Shown here in pieces: positions 24,201-33,777 of a stretch of DNA of 64,000 bases. How positions within the stretch are numbered: position 1 is the first letter of the stretch; each line of letters opens with the position of its first letter. The position numbers and the translations under genes were made by a program. Under the pieces are notes generated by a model. It was not told the origin of the DNA. It made no database searches and worked only from the letters and a program-made list of their open reading frames with translations. The DNA comes from Nitratireductor aquimarinus (lineage in GTDB: Bacteria > Pseudomonadota > Alphaproteobacteria > Rhizobiales > Rhizobiaceae). The stretch is taken from NCBI RefSeq assembly GCF_017255295.1, contig NZ_JAFKDE010000002.1, forward strand, positions 434,001 through 498,000, written 5' to 3'.

Positions 24201-26482
24201 GCCGCAGCCTCGGCGAGGGGCGCGTTGTGGCCCTGTGTCGGGGCCTTGGCTTCCGCCGGTCCGACCAGACGCCTGTCGGTGCGCAGGCGCAGCGCATTGC
24301 CGATGACGATCAGCGACGACAGCGACATGGCGACCGCCGCCACGAGTGGCGTGACATAGCCAAGCACGGCGATCGGAACGGCCAGCAGGTTGTAGATGAT
24401 GGCCAGGCCGAAATTCTGACGGATCAGACGGCCGGCGCGGCGCGATACGTCGCGGGCGAGCGGCACGGCCAGCATGTTGTCGCGCAGAAACACGAAATCG
24501 GCGGCGTTGCGGCCAATGTCGGCTGCCGTGGCCGGAGCCATGGAGACGTGTGCCGCAGCAAGTGCGGGCGCATCGTTCAGCCCGTCGCCAACCATCAGAA
24601 CCTTGCGGCCTTCGGCTGCGAGCGCGCGCATCCGGTCAAGCTTCTCGCCGGGCAGGACGCCCGCCTGAAAACGCTCGACGCCGAGTTTCTCGGCAATGTC
24701 GCGGACCTGTTCTTCGCTGTCGCCGGAGATGATCTCGATGCTGACGCCATTCTTCTGGAGGAAGGCGACGGCCTTCTTCGCGTCGGGCCGCAGCCGGTCT
24801 TCGAAACGGAAGGCGGCCAGCTCTTCGCCATTGCGCGAAAGGACGGTGCCGCCGGCGTCATTCTCATGCGCATCTTCGCGGCCAAGCGACCAGCCTGCGC
24901 GGCCAAGCCGCCAGACGGTGCCGCCGGAGCGCGCCTCGATGCCAAGGCCCGGCACCTCCTCGACACTGTCGAAGGCGGTGGTTGCGCGGGCGGAACCCGC
25001 AGCGCGCAGAATGGCGCGGGAGAAGGGGTGGCGCGAGTGGGAGGCCACGGAAGCGGCGATGGCGAGAACCTGCGGGTCGATGTCTGCCAGATTGCGCAAT
25101 TCGGGAATGCCGAGCGTGAGCGTGCCGGTCTTGTCGAACACGGCGGTGTCGATCTGGGCGAAGCGCTCCATGGCCGCGCCGTCCTTCACCATGATGCCGT
25201 TTTCAAACAGCCGGCGGGCGGCGACGACCTGAACGATCGGCACGGCAAGGCCAAGCGCACAGGGGCAGGTGATGATGAGAACGGCAATGGCGATGGTAAT
25301 TGCGCGATGCCAGTCGCCGCTGGCCGCCATCCAGCCCAGAAAGGTGATGAAGGCGGTGGCGTGGACCACCGGCGAGTACAGTGCAGAGGCGCGGTCTGCC
25401 AGCCGGCGATAATGCGCGCGGCCACCTTCGGCCGCCTCCATGAGGCGCATCATTTCGGCAAGGAAGGAGGTGTCGGCGGTGGCGGTCGATTCCATCACCA
25501 GCGGCTGGGTGAGGTTGAGCATGCCGGCGCGCACATCCGAGCCGGGCTTGACCGGCTGGGGCGCGCTTTCGCCGGTGGCCATGGAGCAATCCAGCTCCGA
25601 AGCGCCGGTCATGACCACGCCGTCGACGGGAATGCGTTCACCAGCGGCGACGACCAGCTTCATGCCGGGCGTGACTTCCTGCAGCGGAAGATAATCGCGA
25701 CCGCCATCCTCGGCGACGACCAGCGCGCCGCGTGGAGCAAGGCGGGCAAGCCCCTTCACGGCGGTGCGGGCGCGTTCGCGCATCACGTGGTCGAGCGTGC
25801 GTCCGATCAGAAGGAAGAAGAGGAGCGAGACCGAGGCGTCGAAATAGGCGTGCTGGCCGCTGTTGATGGTCTCATAGATGCTGAGCCCGTAGGCAAGCGA
25901 TACGCCGAGCGCGATGGGCACATCCATGTTCATGCGCCCGTGGCGCAGCGCGTTCCAGGCGGAGCTGTAGAAGATGCCGCCGGCAAAGACGAGCGCGGGC
26001 AGGGCGATCAGCGCGGAGAGCCAGTGAAAGAGATCGCGCGTGCTGTCTTCCGCGCCGGACCAGACCGACACGGACAGAAGCATGATGTTGCTGGCGGCAA
26101 AGCCGGAGATAGCCACGGCGCGGATCAGCTGCGACAGGACGGGGTCCTTGCCGGATTCGACGCTGTCGAACAGGTGGGCGGCGTAGCCCAGCCGGTTCAG
26201 CGTATCGATGATGGGCGGCAGTTCGCCATCGCGCCACTTCACGCTGACGCGCTTGGTGGAGAGATTGACACGCGCGCCGACAACGCCGTCAAGCTTGCTG
26301 AGCGCGCTCTCGATTGTCTGAATGCAAGCACCGCAATGGACGCCGGGCACGGAAAGATCCGTTTGCTTCACGCCTTCGCCGACGGTGCGGCTGGCGAGAA
26401 GGATTTCTTCCGAACGCGGCCCGGCATCGCGGGCCTGTTCCGCTTCCAGCGCCATTTCGGTGCCGGGGGCGCAACAGCTCAT
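24197..26482 (-). CDS. ccoI: Copper-transporting P-type ATPase for cbb3 oxidase assembly (CcoI/FixI)
   Basis: The 761-residue P1B ATPase begins MSCCAPG, then has an HMA metal-binding domain with CGAC near residue 50, eight membrane helices, the ion-path motif CPCALGLAVP, the phosphorylation motif DKTGTLTLG and the hinge MVGDGLNDAPAL. FixI/CcoI exports Cu(I) for insertion into the CcoN CuB site. It overlaps fixH upstream and ccoS downstream by four bases each, typical of this operon. Confidence 0.95.
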   Translation of the reverse strand: MSCCAPGTEMALEAEQARDAGPRSEEILLASRTVGEGVKQTDLSVPGVHCGACIQTIESALSKLDGVVGARVNLSTKRVSVKWRDGELPPIIDTLNRLGYAAHLFDSVESGKDPVLSQLIRAVAISGFAASNIMLLSVSVWSGAEDSTRDLFHWLSALIALPALVFAGGIFYSSAWNALRHGRMNMDVPIALGVSLAYGLSIYETINSGQHAYFDASVSLLFFLLIGRTLDHVMRERARTAVKGLARLAPRGALVVAEDGGRDYLPLQEVTPGMKLVVAAGERIPVDGVVMTGASELDCSMATGESAPQPVKPGSDVRAGMLNLTQPLVMESTATADTSFLAEMMRLMEAAEGGRAHYRRLADRASALYSPVVHATAFITFLGWMAASGDWHRAITIAIAVLIITCPCALGLAVPIVQVVAARRLFENGIMVKDGAAMERFAQIDTAVFDKTGTLTLGIPELRNLADIDPQVLAIAASVASHSRHPFSRAILRAAGSARATTAFDSVEEVPGLGIEARSGGTVWRLGRAGWSLGREDAHENDAGGTVLSRNGEELAAFRFEDRLRPDAKKAVAFLQKNGVSIEIISGDSEEQVRDIAEKLGVERFQAGVLPGEKLDRMRALAAEGRKVLMVGDGLNDAPALAAAHVSMAPATAADIGRNAADFVFLRDNMLAVPLARDVSRRAGRLIRQNFGLAIIYNLLAVPIAVLGYVTPLVAAVAMSLSSLIVIGNALRLRTDRRLVGPAEAKAPTQGHNAPLAEAAA

Positions 26483-26973
26483 CTCAGTGCTCCGTCCTTG
26501 ATGACGATGCGACGTACGTCGCGATAGGGATGGTCGAGACCGGCTTCGGCGGTGATGCTGACGACCCAGGTGCCGTCACCGGGACCATGGTCGACGCCGA
26601 AAGCGCCATCGGGGCGGCGCTCAAGCTCGAGCGTCGTGTCTTCGTCCGCCGTCACGGGACGGTGCATGATCAGCTTGACGCCGTCGAGCGGGATCAGGCT
26701 GCCGCTGGCATCGGTCAGGCGATAGGTGATCGCGCCGTCCTCAACGATGAGGTCGCCGTTCCAGCCGAGTGCGGCCTGCGCGCGGCCCTCTGCCGCACGC
26801 TCGTTGAAGGTCTGGCTCGCCACATAGCTGTTCTTGACGATAAGGCCGGTCCAGCTCGAATTGGCGTAGAAGGCCATGGTCAGGTTCACCGCGATGATGA
26901 CGCCGAAGAAAGCGATCATGATGGCGAGCATGTGCCACCCGGTGAAGACTTTCTGCTTTTGTGCGCTGCTCAT
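26479..26973 (-). CDS. ccoH: FixH/CcoH family cbb3 oxidase assembly protein
   Basis: The 164-residue protein has a single membrane helix near the N-terminus (GWHMLAIMIAFFGVIIAVNLTM in the genome, residues about 12-33) and a periplasmic beta domain with SYVASQTFNERAAEGRAQAAL-like family sequence. FixH/CcoH stabilises the CcoNOQP complex during assembly. It overlaps ccoG and ccoI by four bases each, so all four assembly genes are translationally coupled. Confidence 0.92.
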   Translation of the reverse strand: MSSAQKQKVFTGWHMLAIMIAFFGVIIAVNLTMAFYANSSWTGLIVKNSYVASQTFNERAAEGRAQAALGWNGDLIVEDGAITYRLTDASGSLIPLDGVKLIMHRPVTADEDTTLELERRPDGAFGVDHGPGDGTWVVSITAEAGLDHPYRDVRRIVIKDGALR

Positions 26974-28547
26974 CGTGAGGCCTCCGGAATGTTGAAGCTG
27001 GCCCGGTAAACGTCGCTCTCGAAGCTGGCCTTGTCTTCAACAACAAAGCTGAACCTTTCGCCGGCCTCGTCGAGACGGTCCGCAGGCAGGGTGACGAAAA
27101 TGCGCACTTCACGCAAGCGATCCGGCTCCACGGGCACGGAGGCCGAGCGGCCTTCCGCCTGATCGAGGCCGACCACGTTCATTGTAGCACCCGGCAGGCC
27201 GTCGAGCGACAGCACGATTACACGCGGTTCCGGGATCATGTTCAGGAGCTTGACCGTGTAGCCGTTGCGCACGGAGCCGTCGGACAGAAGCACATATTGC
27301 GGATTGCGGTCGTGCAGGACGTTCACTTCCAGCCGGTCACGGGTCAGGAGGGCGTAGAGCATGGCGAGACCGACCAGCGACCACGCGCCGAAATAGACGA
27401 AGGTGCGCGGGCGGAAGATCTTCTTCCAGCGGAAATGCGCGACCTTGTCGGTCAGGCGACCGTTTTCGTTGCGCACGCGGTCGGGGTTGATCGCGTCGGT
27501 GCCGCCGGCGGTGGCGAGCGCCATGTTGGCATTGTAGTCGGAGAGGGTCGCATAGGAGATGAGACCGCGGTCGCGACCGAGCTTGTCCATCACGCCGTCA
27601 CAGGCGTCGATGCACAGGGCGCAGGTGATGCACTCGAGCTGCTGGCCGTCGCGAATGTCGATGCCCATCGGGCAGACCGCCACACAGGCGTTACAGTCGA
27701 CGCAGTCGCCAACAGTCTGACCGGCTGCCGCAGCCTTCTTGGCATGGCGGGTGCGGGGTTCGCCGCGCCAGTCATTGTAGGTGACGGTCAGCGAGTTTTC
27801 GTCGAGCATGGCCGCCTGAATGCGCGGCCACGGGCACATATAGGTGCAGACCTGTTCGCGCATCAGGCCGCCGAACACATAGGTGGTGGCGGTCAGAACG
27901 GCGATGGTGATGTAGGCGACGGGGGCCGCCTGACCGGTCACGAGGTCGATGAGCAGAGCAGGGGCGTCGGCGAAGTAGAACACCCAGGCACCGCCTGTCG
28001 CCACCGCGATCAGAAGCCATATCAGGTGCTTGGAAAAGCGCTTGCCGAGCTTGTTGACCGACATGGGCGCGCCATCAAGTTTGATGCGCGCATTGCGGTC
28101 GCCCTCAATGGCGCGCTCCACCACGAGGAAGAGGTCGACCCAGACCGTCTGCGGGCAGGTGTAGCCGCACCATGCGCGTCCCACCGTGGAGGTGATCAGG
28201 AAGAGCCCGATGCCAGCCATGACGAGCAAGCCCGCGACATAGAAGAATTCCTGCGGCCAGATCTCAATGAAGAAGAAGTAGAAGCGCCGGTTGGCCAGAT
28301 CCACGAGCACGGCCTGATCGGGTGCGTAGGGGCCGCGATCCCAGCGAATCCAGGGCGTCAGGTAATAGATGCCCAGCGTGACCAGCATGATCAGCCACTT
28401 GAACCGCCGGAACTGCCCGGAGGCGCGCTTGGGGAAAATCTTCTTGCGCGCGGCGTAAAGCGATTGCCGCTTGCCGGCGGAGTTTACAGCTTCGGCATCA
28501 AGTCGTTCGACGTCGTTGCTGGCTGCATTGTTCGTAACAAGGGTCAT
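26970..28547 (-). CDS. ccoG: cbb3 oxidase accessory protein CcoG (FixG), 2x[4Fe-4S] membrane protein
   Basis: The 525-residue protein has about five membrane helices and two ferredoxin-type clusters in CVDCNACVAVCPMGID and CITCALCIDACD, and a C-terminal Ig-like domain. CcoG is a membrane ferredoxin proposed to reduce Cu(II) for CcoI. It heads ccoGHIS. A perfect TTGAT-N4-ATCAA box is centred 67 bases before the ATG, so FixK or FNR activation under low oxygen is expected. Confidence 0.95.
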   Translation of the reverse strand: MTLVTNNAASNDVERLDAEAVNSAGKRQSLYAARKKIFPKRASGQFRRFKWLIMLVTLGIYYLTPWIRWDRGPYAPDQAVLVDLANRRFYFFFIEIWPQEFFYVAGLLVMAGIGLFLITSTVGRAWCGYTCPQTVWVDLFLVVERAIEGDRNARIKLDGAPMSVNKLGKRFSKHLIWLLIAVATGGAWVFYFADAPALLIDLVTGQAAPVAYITIAVLTATTYVFGGLMREQVCTYMCPWPRIQAAMLDENSLTVTYNDWRGEPRTRHAKKAAAAGQTVGDCVDCNACVAVCPMGIDIRDGQQLECITCALCIDACDGVMDKLGRDRGLISYATLSDYNANMALATAGGTDAINPDRVRNENGRLTDKVAHFRWKKIFRPRTFVYFGAWSLVGLAMLYALLTRDRLEVNVLHDRNPQYVLLSDGSVRNGYTVKLLNMIPEPRVIVLSLDGLPGATMNVVGLDQAEGRSASVPVEPDRLREVRIFVTLPADRLDEAGERFSFVVEDKASFESDVYRASFNIPEASR

Positions 28548-28607
28548 TCGGCGGCTCGCAGACTGCTCGGTATTGAAATTTCTAGTCTCTCAGGGTGCAC
28601 CAGTGCA

Positions 28608-28621
28608 TTGATCCCGATCAA
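28608..28621 (-). promoter_or_regulatory. FNR/FixK box upstream of ccoG
   Basis: TTGATCCCGATCAA is a perfect match to the anaerobox TTGAT-N4-ATCAA. It lies between ccoG and the ccoP terminator and points to the ccoGHIS promoter on the minus strand. Confidence 0.9.
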
Positions 28622-28666
28622 AGCCCTTTTTGCGCGCAGGGAAAGTCGACGTTACGTCGCTGCGAC

Positions 28667-28697
28667 AAAAAACCCGGCCAGATGGCCGGGTTTTTGC
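28667..28697 (-). terminator. Terminator of the ccoNOQP operon
   Basis: AAAACCCGGCCA (28669-28680) and TGGCCGGGTTTT (28683-28694) form a perfect 12-base stem with a GA loop and flanking A and T tracts. It lies 20 bases after the ccoP stop. Confidence 0.9.
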
Positions 28698-28716
28698 TTT
28701 CCGTATGGCGCTGCGG

Positions 28717-29583
28717 CTACTGGCCGCCACCAAGGGAGTAGACGTAGACGGACAGTTGCTTGACCGTCGGATCGCCAAGGCGGGCCTGCCAGGCTGGCAT
28801 GACGCCGTGCTTCGGCTGACGCACCTGCGCGGCGATTTCCCGCTCGCTGGAACCGTAGAGCCAGATCGCATCGGCCAGGTTCGGCGCACCGAAGGTGATG
28901 TCGCCCTGGCCATTGTCGCCGTGGCAGGAAGCGCAGTTGTCGGCGAAGACCTGTGCACCGGCCTCGGCCAGCGCCGGGTCGGACGGCGTTCCGGTGAAGG
29001 ACACCACATGGGCGGCCACCTGACGGATCTCGTCAGCGCTCAGGATGTCGCCGAAGGCCGGCATTTCGCCGAAGCGGGTGTCGTCGTCGCCAGCAAAGCG
29101 CACGCCGTGCGCGATGGTCTGGTGAATCGATTCGATGTCTCCGCCCCACAGCCAGTCATCGTCATTGAGGTTCGGATAACCGGCAGAACCCTGCGCGCCC
29201 GAGCCATGGCACTGCGAGCAGTTGACCTTGAACGCGGCGTCGCCTGCTGCGGTCGCAAAGCGGCGCAGCGTCTCGTCGGCGAGAATCTCTTCAAGCGACT
29301 TGTCGGCGATGGCCTGACGCAGATCGGCCTGCTGTGCAGAGACCACGTCCATGGTGGTGGAGAACTCGCTGCGGCTCGAATAGCCCAGAACGCCCTGGGT
29401 GGCGGAGCTGACCAGCGGCCATGCCGGGTAGGCGACGGTGTAGCCGATCGCCCACACGATGGTGGCGTAAAAGGTCCAGACCCACCAGCGGGGCATGGGG
29501 TTGTCGAGTTCCTTGATGCCGTCCCACTCATGGCCGGTGGTCGAGACGCCGGAAACCTCGTCGATATCTTTCTTCTCACTCAT
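28717..29583 (-). CDS. ccoP: cbb3 cytochrome c oxidase subunit III, dihaem CcoP
   Basis: The 288-residue protein has an N-terminal membrane region (WWVWTFYATIVWAIGYTVAY) and two c-type haem motifs, CSQCHG and CASCHG. It passes electrons from soluble cytochrome c to CcoO and CcoN. It begins MSEKKDIDEVSG, and the ATG overlaps no neighbour, one base after the ccoQ stop. Length matches the rhizobial FixP family. Confidence 0.97.
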   Translation of the reverse strand: MSEKKDIDEVSGVSTTGHEWDGIKELDNPMPRWWVWTFYATIVWAIGYTVAYPAWPLVSSATQGVLGYSSRSEFSTTMDVVSAQQADLRQAIADKSLEEILADETLRRFATAAGDAAFKVNCSQCHGSGAQGSAGYPNLNDDDWLWGGDIESIHQTIAHGVRFAGDDDTRFGEMPAFGDILSADEIRQVAAHVVSFTGTPSDPALAEAGAQVFADNCASCHGDNGQGDITFGAPNLADAIWLYGSSEREIAAQVRQPKHGVMPAWQARLGDPTVKQLSVYVYSLGGGQ

Positions 29584-29584
29584 C

Positions 29585-29737
29585 TCAATCGTCCTTAAGC
29601 GGGATGCGTGCGGCTTCTTCGGCGCTCTTCTTGCTTCCGGGACGGAAGGCGAAGATGACCACGCCGATGAAGAAGACGGTCATGGCCAGTAGGCCCCAGC
29701 TATCTGCGAACTGTCGGAGCGCTGTATAGGCTTCCAT
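29585..29737 (-). CDS. ccoQ: cbb3 cytochrome c oxidase subunit CcoQ (small, 50 residues)
   Basis: The 50-residue protein reads MEAYTALRQFADSWG, a single membrane helix (LLAMTVFFIGVVIFAF), then RPGSKKSAEEAA and a short charged tail. This is the FixQ/CcoQ pattern in length, topology and position between ccoO and ccoP. GGAGGATAAATC precedes the ATG. CcoQ stabilises the oxidase complex and may protect it from oxygen. It is small enough to be missed by length-filtered gene callers. Confidence 0.95.
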   Translation of the reverse strand: MEAYTALRQFADSWGLLAMTVFFIGVVIFAFRPGSKKSAEEAARIPLKDD

Positions 29738-29749
29738 GATTTATCCTCC

Positions 29750-30481
29750 TCACCGATATCCGGCCGTTTCGTCGTAGGTCGAGAAATCAACCAGCGTGCC
29801 GAGCATCTGCAGATAGGCGATCAGCGCGTCCATCTCCGTCAGCGCGTTGGGGTTTCCGTCGAAATCACCCAGAACGGCCTTGGGATAGCGTTCTTCGAGC
29901 CCGGACGTATCCGCATTCGGATCAGCCTGGGCGCGAATGTCCGCATTGGCGTTGAGCACCATTTCTTCCGTGTAGGGCACACCCACGCGCTGATTGGCGA
30001 TGAGCTCGGTCGAGAAATCGTTGATCTCGAGCGGGGTGTCCTTGAGGAAGGCGTAGCTCGGCATGATCGATTCCGGCACCACGGAGCGCGGCTCGATCAG
30101 ATGGTCGACGTGCCACTCGTTGGAGTAGCGGCCACCCACACGGGCCAGATCCGGGCCCGTGCGCTTCGATCCCCACTGGAAGGAGTGATCGTACATCGAT
30201 TCCGCCGCCAGGCTGTAATGGCCGTAACGCTCCACCTCGTCGCGGAACGGACGGATCATCTGGCTGTGACAGGTGTAGCACCCTTCACGGACATAGATGT
30301 TGCGTCCGGCCAGCTCCAGCGGCGAGTAAGGGCGCATGCCCTCCACCTTCTCGATCGTGTTCTCCAGATAGAAGAGAGGCACGATCTCGACGATGCCGCC
30401 GACGGTAACCACGAGGAACGATCCCACCAGGAGCAGTGTGGCGTTCTTTTCGATGATCTTGTGTTTGTCCAGCAATGCCAT
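29750..30481 (-). CDS. ccoO: cbb3 cytochrome c oxidase subunit II, monohaem CcoO
   Basis: The 243-residue protein has an N-terminal membrane anchor ([21 protein letters not shown]) and one haem c motif in [17 protein letters not shown], with the typical [15 protein letters not shown] following. It relays electrons between CcoP and the CcoN active site. It lies between ccoN (12 bases) and ccoQ (12 bases) in one operon. Confidence 0.97.
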   Translation of the reverse strand: MALLDKHKIIEKNATLLLVGSFLVVTVGGIVEIVPLFYLENTIEKVEGMRPYSPLELAGRNIYVREGCYTCHSQMIRPFRDEVERYGHYSLAAESMYDHSFQWGSKRTGPDLARVGGRYSNEWHVDHLIEPRSVVPESIMPSYAFLKDTPLEINDFSTELIANQRVGVPYTEEMVLNANADIRAQADPNADTSGLEERYPKAVLGDFDGNPNALTEMDALIAYLQMLGTLVDFSTYDETAGYR

Positions 30482-30493
30482 CGTGTGGGCTCC

Positions 30494-32134
30494 TTAACCG
30501 GCGTTTTGAATGGTGGCTGCGGGCTGTACGACAGTGCCGCCGATCGGCTCTTCCTCGCGCTGGTGGCCGAGGATGGTCATGGCCAGGTTGTAGGCCATGA
30601 CGATGCCACCGAGCAGGAAGAGCACGCCGCCGAGTGCGCGCAGCACGTAGTAGGGGTGCATTGCAGCCACGGTTTCGGCGAAGGAGTAGACCAGGAAGCC
30701 CTGAGAGTCGTACTCGCGCCACATCAGACCCTGCTGGATGCCGGAGACCCACATCACGGCCGCATAGACCACGATGCCGAGGGTGGCGAGCCAGAAGTGC
30801 CAGGTGACGAGCCGCAGCGAGTAGAGACGCTCGCGGTGCCACAGCTTCGGAACCAGATAGTAGAGTGCGCCGAAGGTGATCATGCCGACCCAGCCGAGCG
30901 CACCGGAATGCACGTGACCGATGGTCCAGTCAGTGTAGTGCGACAGCGAGTTGACGGCCTTGATGGACATCAGCGGACCTTCGAAGGTGGACATGCCGTA
31001 GAAGGCAACGGCCAGAACCATCATGCGGATGATCGGGTCGGTGCGCAGCTTGTCCCATGCGCCCGAAAGCGTCATCAGACCGTTGATCATGCCACCCCAG
31101 GACGGCATCCACAGCATGATCGAGAAGACCATGCCCAGCGTCTGCGCCCAGTCGGGCAGGGCGGTGTAGTGCAGGTGGTGCGGACCGGCCCAGATGTACA
31201 GGAAGATCAGCGCCCAGAAGTGAATGATCGACAGACGGTAGGAGTAAACCGGACGGTCGGCCTGCTTCGGAATGAAGTAATACATCATGCCGAGGAAGCC
31301 GGCGGTCAGGAAGAAGCCCACCGCGTTGTGGCCGTACCACCACTGGGTCAGTGCGTCCTGAACGCCGGCAAAGAGCGAGTAGCTCTTGGAACCGAAGGGC
31401 GAAACGGGAACAGCAAGGTTGTTCACGATGTGCAGCATCGCGATGGTCACGATGAAGGACAGGTAGAACCAGTTGGCCACATAGATATGTGGCTCCTTGC
31501 GCCTCATGATCGTGCCGAAGAAGACGATGAAATACGCCACCCAGACAATGGTGAGGAACAGGTCCACATACCATTCCGGCTCGGCGTATTCACGGCTCTG
31601 GGTGATGCCCAGAAGATAGCCGGTTGCCGCCATGACGATGAAGAGCTGATAGCCCCAGAACACGAACCAGGCCAGGTTGCCGCCAAACAGGCGCGCCCGG
31701 CTCGTGCGCTGCACCACGTAGAACGAGGTGGCGATCAGCGCGTTGCCGCCGAAGGCGAAGATAACGGCCGAGGTGTGCAGCGGCCGGGTGCGGCCGAAGT
31801 TGAACCACGGTTCGATGTTCAAATCCGGGTAGGCAAGCTGGAGCGCCACGATGACGCCAACCAGAAAGCCGACAACGCCCCAGAATGTCGTTGCGATGAC
31901 GCCGTACCGTATCGGACCGTCCATATAGCCGTCGGTGTCGGCCTTGAGCGGTATCGATGCCGCGCCCTCGGGCGCAAAGCTGGTGTTGCGCATCAACACG
32001 ATCGCCGATCCCAGCAGGACAAAGAACAGAACCCACATATGGGCCTGAAAAGCTGAATCCTGCGCCAGACCCGCAGCGGCCAGAGCTGCAAAAGCAGCCA
32101 GGCCGACCAATACGATCTCGGTGCCAAATCTCAT
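30494..32134 (-). CDS. ccoN: cbb3 cytochrome c oxidase subunit I, CcoN
   Basis: The 546-residue protein is the haem-copper catalytic subunit with about fourteen helices. Visible landmarks are [17 protein letters not shown] with a haem ligand, [15 protein letters not shown] with a CuB ligand, and GPHHLHYT. I start at the ATG at 32134 ([11 protein letters not shown]), preceded by GGGGAAACAGCA; the frame is open upstream without homology. A TTGAT-N4-GTCAA box is centred about 95 bases upstream, so FixK activation under low oxygen is expected. It leads ccoNOQP. Confidence 0.97.
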   Translation of the reverse strand: MRFGTEIVLVGLAAFAALAAAGLAQDSAFQAHMWVLFFVLLGSAIVLMRNTSFAPEGAASIPLKADTDGYMDGPIRYGVIATTFWGVVGFLVGVIVALQLAYPDLNIEPWFNFGRTRPLHTSAVIFAFGGNALIATSFYVVQRTSRARLFGGNLAWFVFWGYQLFIVMAATGYLLGITQSREYAEPEWYVDLFLTIVWVAYFIVFFGTIMRRKEPHIYVANWFYLSFIVTIAMLHIVNNLAVPVSPFGSKSYSLFAGVQDALTQWWYGHNAVGFFLTAGFLGMMYYFIPKQADRPVYSYRLSIIHFWALIFLYIWAGPHHLHYTALPDWAQTLGMVFSIMLWMPSWGGMINGLMTLSGAWDKLRTDPIIRMMVLAVAFYGMSTFEGPLMSIKAVNSLSHYTDWTIGHVHSGALGWVGMITFGALYYLVPKLWHRERLYSLRLVTWHFWLATLGIVVYAAVMWVSGIQQGLMWREYDSQGFLVYSFAETVAAMHPYYVLRALGGVLFLLGGIVMAYNLAMTILGHQREEEPIGGTVVQPAATIQNAG

Positions 32135-32221
32135 TGCTGTTTCCCCAATCCAGAAAAGCTCGCGGGAATCCGTTCCCCGATTCCCACATTCAACGCATCT
32201 CTTAACGGGAACCGAACTGCC

Positions 32222-32235
32222 TTGATCTGCGTCAA
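32222..32235. promoter_or_regulatory. FNR/FixK box in the ccoN-hemN divergent region
   Basis: TTGATCTGCGTCAA matches TTGAT-N4-ATCAA with one change. It lies 87 bases before ccoN and 57 bases before hemN, so it could activate either or both. Confidence 0.8.
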
Positions 32236-32292
32236 AGCTGCGCGCCCCCAGCCATGAAAAACAGTTTCCGTTCATTATGAGGGATGGTCAAC

Positions 32293-33657
32293 ATGCAGCG
32301 CGCAGGCGAACAGATCACCGGGACAGTGCCGGCAACCCGTTATTCAGAAGCGGTTCCGCGCTATACGAGCTATCCGACGGCCCCGCATTTCCATGCAGGA
32401 ATCGGCGCAGAAACCTTCCGTGGATGGCTGCAACAGACGGGCAGCAGCGACGACGTGTCGCTCTATGTACACATCCCTTTTTGTGATCGGCTGTGCTGGT
32501 TCTGCGCCTGCCACACGAAAATGACCCGCCGTTACGAGCCGGTCGCGGCGTTTCTGGACGCGCTCCTTAGTGAAATAAAGACTGTGGGAAACGTGCTGGA
32601 TGGCAATGGGCGCATCCGCGCGCTCCATTTCGGCGGCGGCTCGCCTACCATGCTCCGGCCCGAAGACGTGCTGCGGCTGGGCGCGGCGCTGAAAGACGCC
32701 TTCAACTTCGCCGATGATGCGGAGATCAGTGTCGAACTCGATCCCAACGATATGGACGATGCGCGGTTCGACGCGTTTGCGGCAATCGGCATGACGCGCG
32801 CCAGCCTTGGCGTGCAGGATTTCGACCCGAAGGTGCAGACGGCCATCAATCGCGAGCAGACCTTTGAACAGACCAGGGGCGTTGTGGATGGCGTTCGCGC
32901 GCGCGGCGTGCACTCGGTCAATCTGGACCTGCTCTACGGCCTGCCGCACCAGACGCTTGAAAGCGTGGCCGATACGATCAGGCAGGCGCTGACGCTTTCG
33001 CCGGATCGCATCGCGCTTTTCGGCTATGCGCATGTGCCCTGGTTCAAGAAGCACCAGACGATGATCGACGAGGCGTTTCTTCCGGGGCCGGAAGAGCGCT
33101 TTGCGCAGCAGCAGGAAACGGCGCGCATCATCCGCGAGGCGGGATATCAGACCATCGGGCTCGATCATTTCGCAAAGCCGGACGATCCGCTGGCGGTGGC
33201 TGCGCGGGAAGGGCGGCTGTTCCGCAATTTCCAGGGCTATACGGAAGATGCCTGCCGGACGCTGATCGGGCTCGGGCCTTCATCGGTGTCGCGCCTGCCG
33301 CAGGGCTATGCGCAGAACACGCCGGCGACTGCGAATTACGAGCGCATCGTCAGCGAAGGCGGTCTGGCCACGGCGCGGGGCATCGCGCTCAGCGAAGAGG
33401 ATCAGGCGCGGGCCTGGGTGATCGAGCGGCTCATGTGCGACTTCGCCTTTTCGGGCGAAGAGGCAATCCGGCTATTCGGCGAATGCGGGCGGCGGATCGT
33501 GAGCGAGGCGCGTCAGGCGGACGAAGAGGCCGGACTGGTGGAAGATGGCGGCACCTTCAGCCTGCGTGACGAGGCGCGGCCGCTGGTGCGTTCGACGGCT
33601 GCGCTGTTCGACCAGTATCTGAAGCGTGGCGGCGCGCGCCACTCTGCTGCCGTGTGA
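32293..33657 (+). CDS. hemN: Oxygen-independent coproporphyrinogen III dehydrogenase
   Basis: The 454-residue radical SAM enzyme carries the HemN cluster motif CDRLCWFCAC (C64, C68, C71 and C73) and the family segments LHFGGGSPT and GLDHFAKPDDPL. It makes protoporphyrinogen IX without oxygen, supplying haem for the cbb3 oxidase at low oxygen. I start at the ATG at 32293, since GAGGG lies nine bases upstream; the ATG at 32284 abuts that same site and would lack spacing. It is divergent from ccoN, sharing the FNR box. Confidence 0.95.
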   Translation: MQRAGEQITGTVPATRYSEAVPRYTSYPTAPHFHAGIGAETFRGWLQQTGSSDDVSLYVHIPFCDRLCWFCACHTKMTRRYEPVAAFLDALLSEIKTVGNVLDGNGRIRALHFGGGSPTMLRPEDVLRLGAALKDAFNFADDAEISVELDPNDMDDARFDAFAAIGMTRASLGVQDFDPKVQTAINREQTFEQTRGVVDGVRARGVHSVNLDLLYGLPHQTLESVADTIRQALTLSPDRIALFGYAHVPWFKKHQTMIDEAFLPGPEERFAQQQETARIIREAGYQTIGLDHFAKPDDPLAVAAREGRLFRNFQGYTEDACRTLIGLGPSSVSRLPQGYAQNTPATANYERIVSEGGLATARGIALSEEDQARAWVIERLMCDFAFSGEEAIRLFGECGRRIVSEARQADEEAGLVEDGGTFSLRDEARPLVRSTAALFDQYLKRGGARHSAAV

Positions 33658-33672
33658 CCGACGCGCGGCTTG

Positions 33673-33686
33673 TTGCGTCAGCGCAA
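33673..33686 (+). promoter_or_regulatory. NnrR/FNR-type box upstream of the DUF1858 gene
   Basis: TTGCGTCAGCGCAA has symmetric TTGCG and CGCAA half-sites with a four-base spacer. It lies in the gap after hemN, 92 bases before the DUF1858 start. TTGCG half-sites are typical of NnrR-class regulators. Confidence 0.75.
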
Positions 33687-33777
33687 TGAACCGTGGCCCG
33701 AAGGCCGCTATCCTGCGTGTCGAAGCCATCGAGCTGAATGCCTGAGTGGAGGATGTTTCGGTCTGGAGGAGGCGACG

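Noticed and set aside
24227-26527. A 766-codon plus-strand frame opposite ccoI
   Set aside because: ccoI has all P-type ATPase motifs and operon overlaps, while the opposite frame has none.
30101-32056. A 651-codon plus-strand frame opposite ccoN and ccoO
   Set aside because: It is histidine-, aspartate- and glutamine-rich nonsense typical of antisense GC-rich DNA and conflicts with the oxidase genes.
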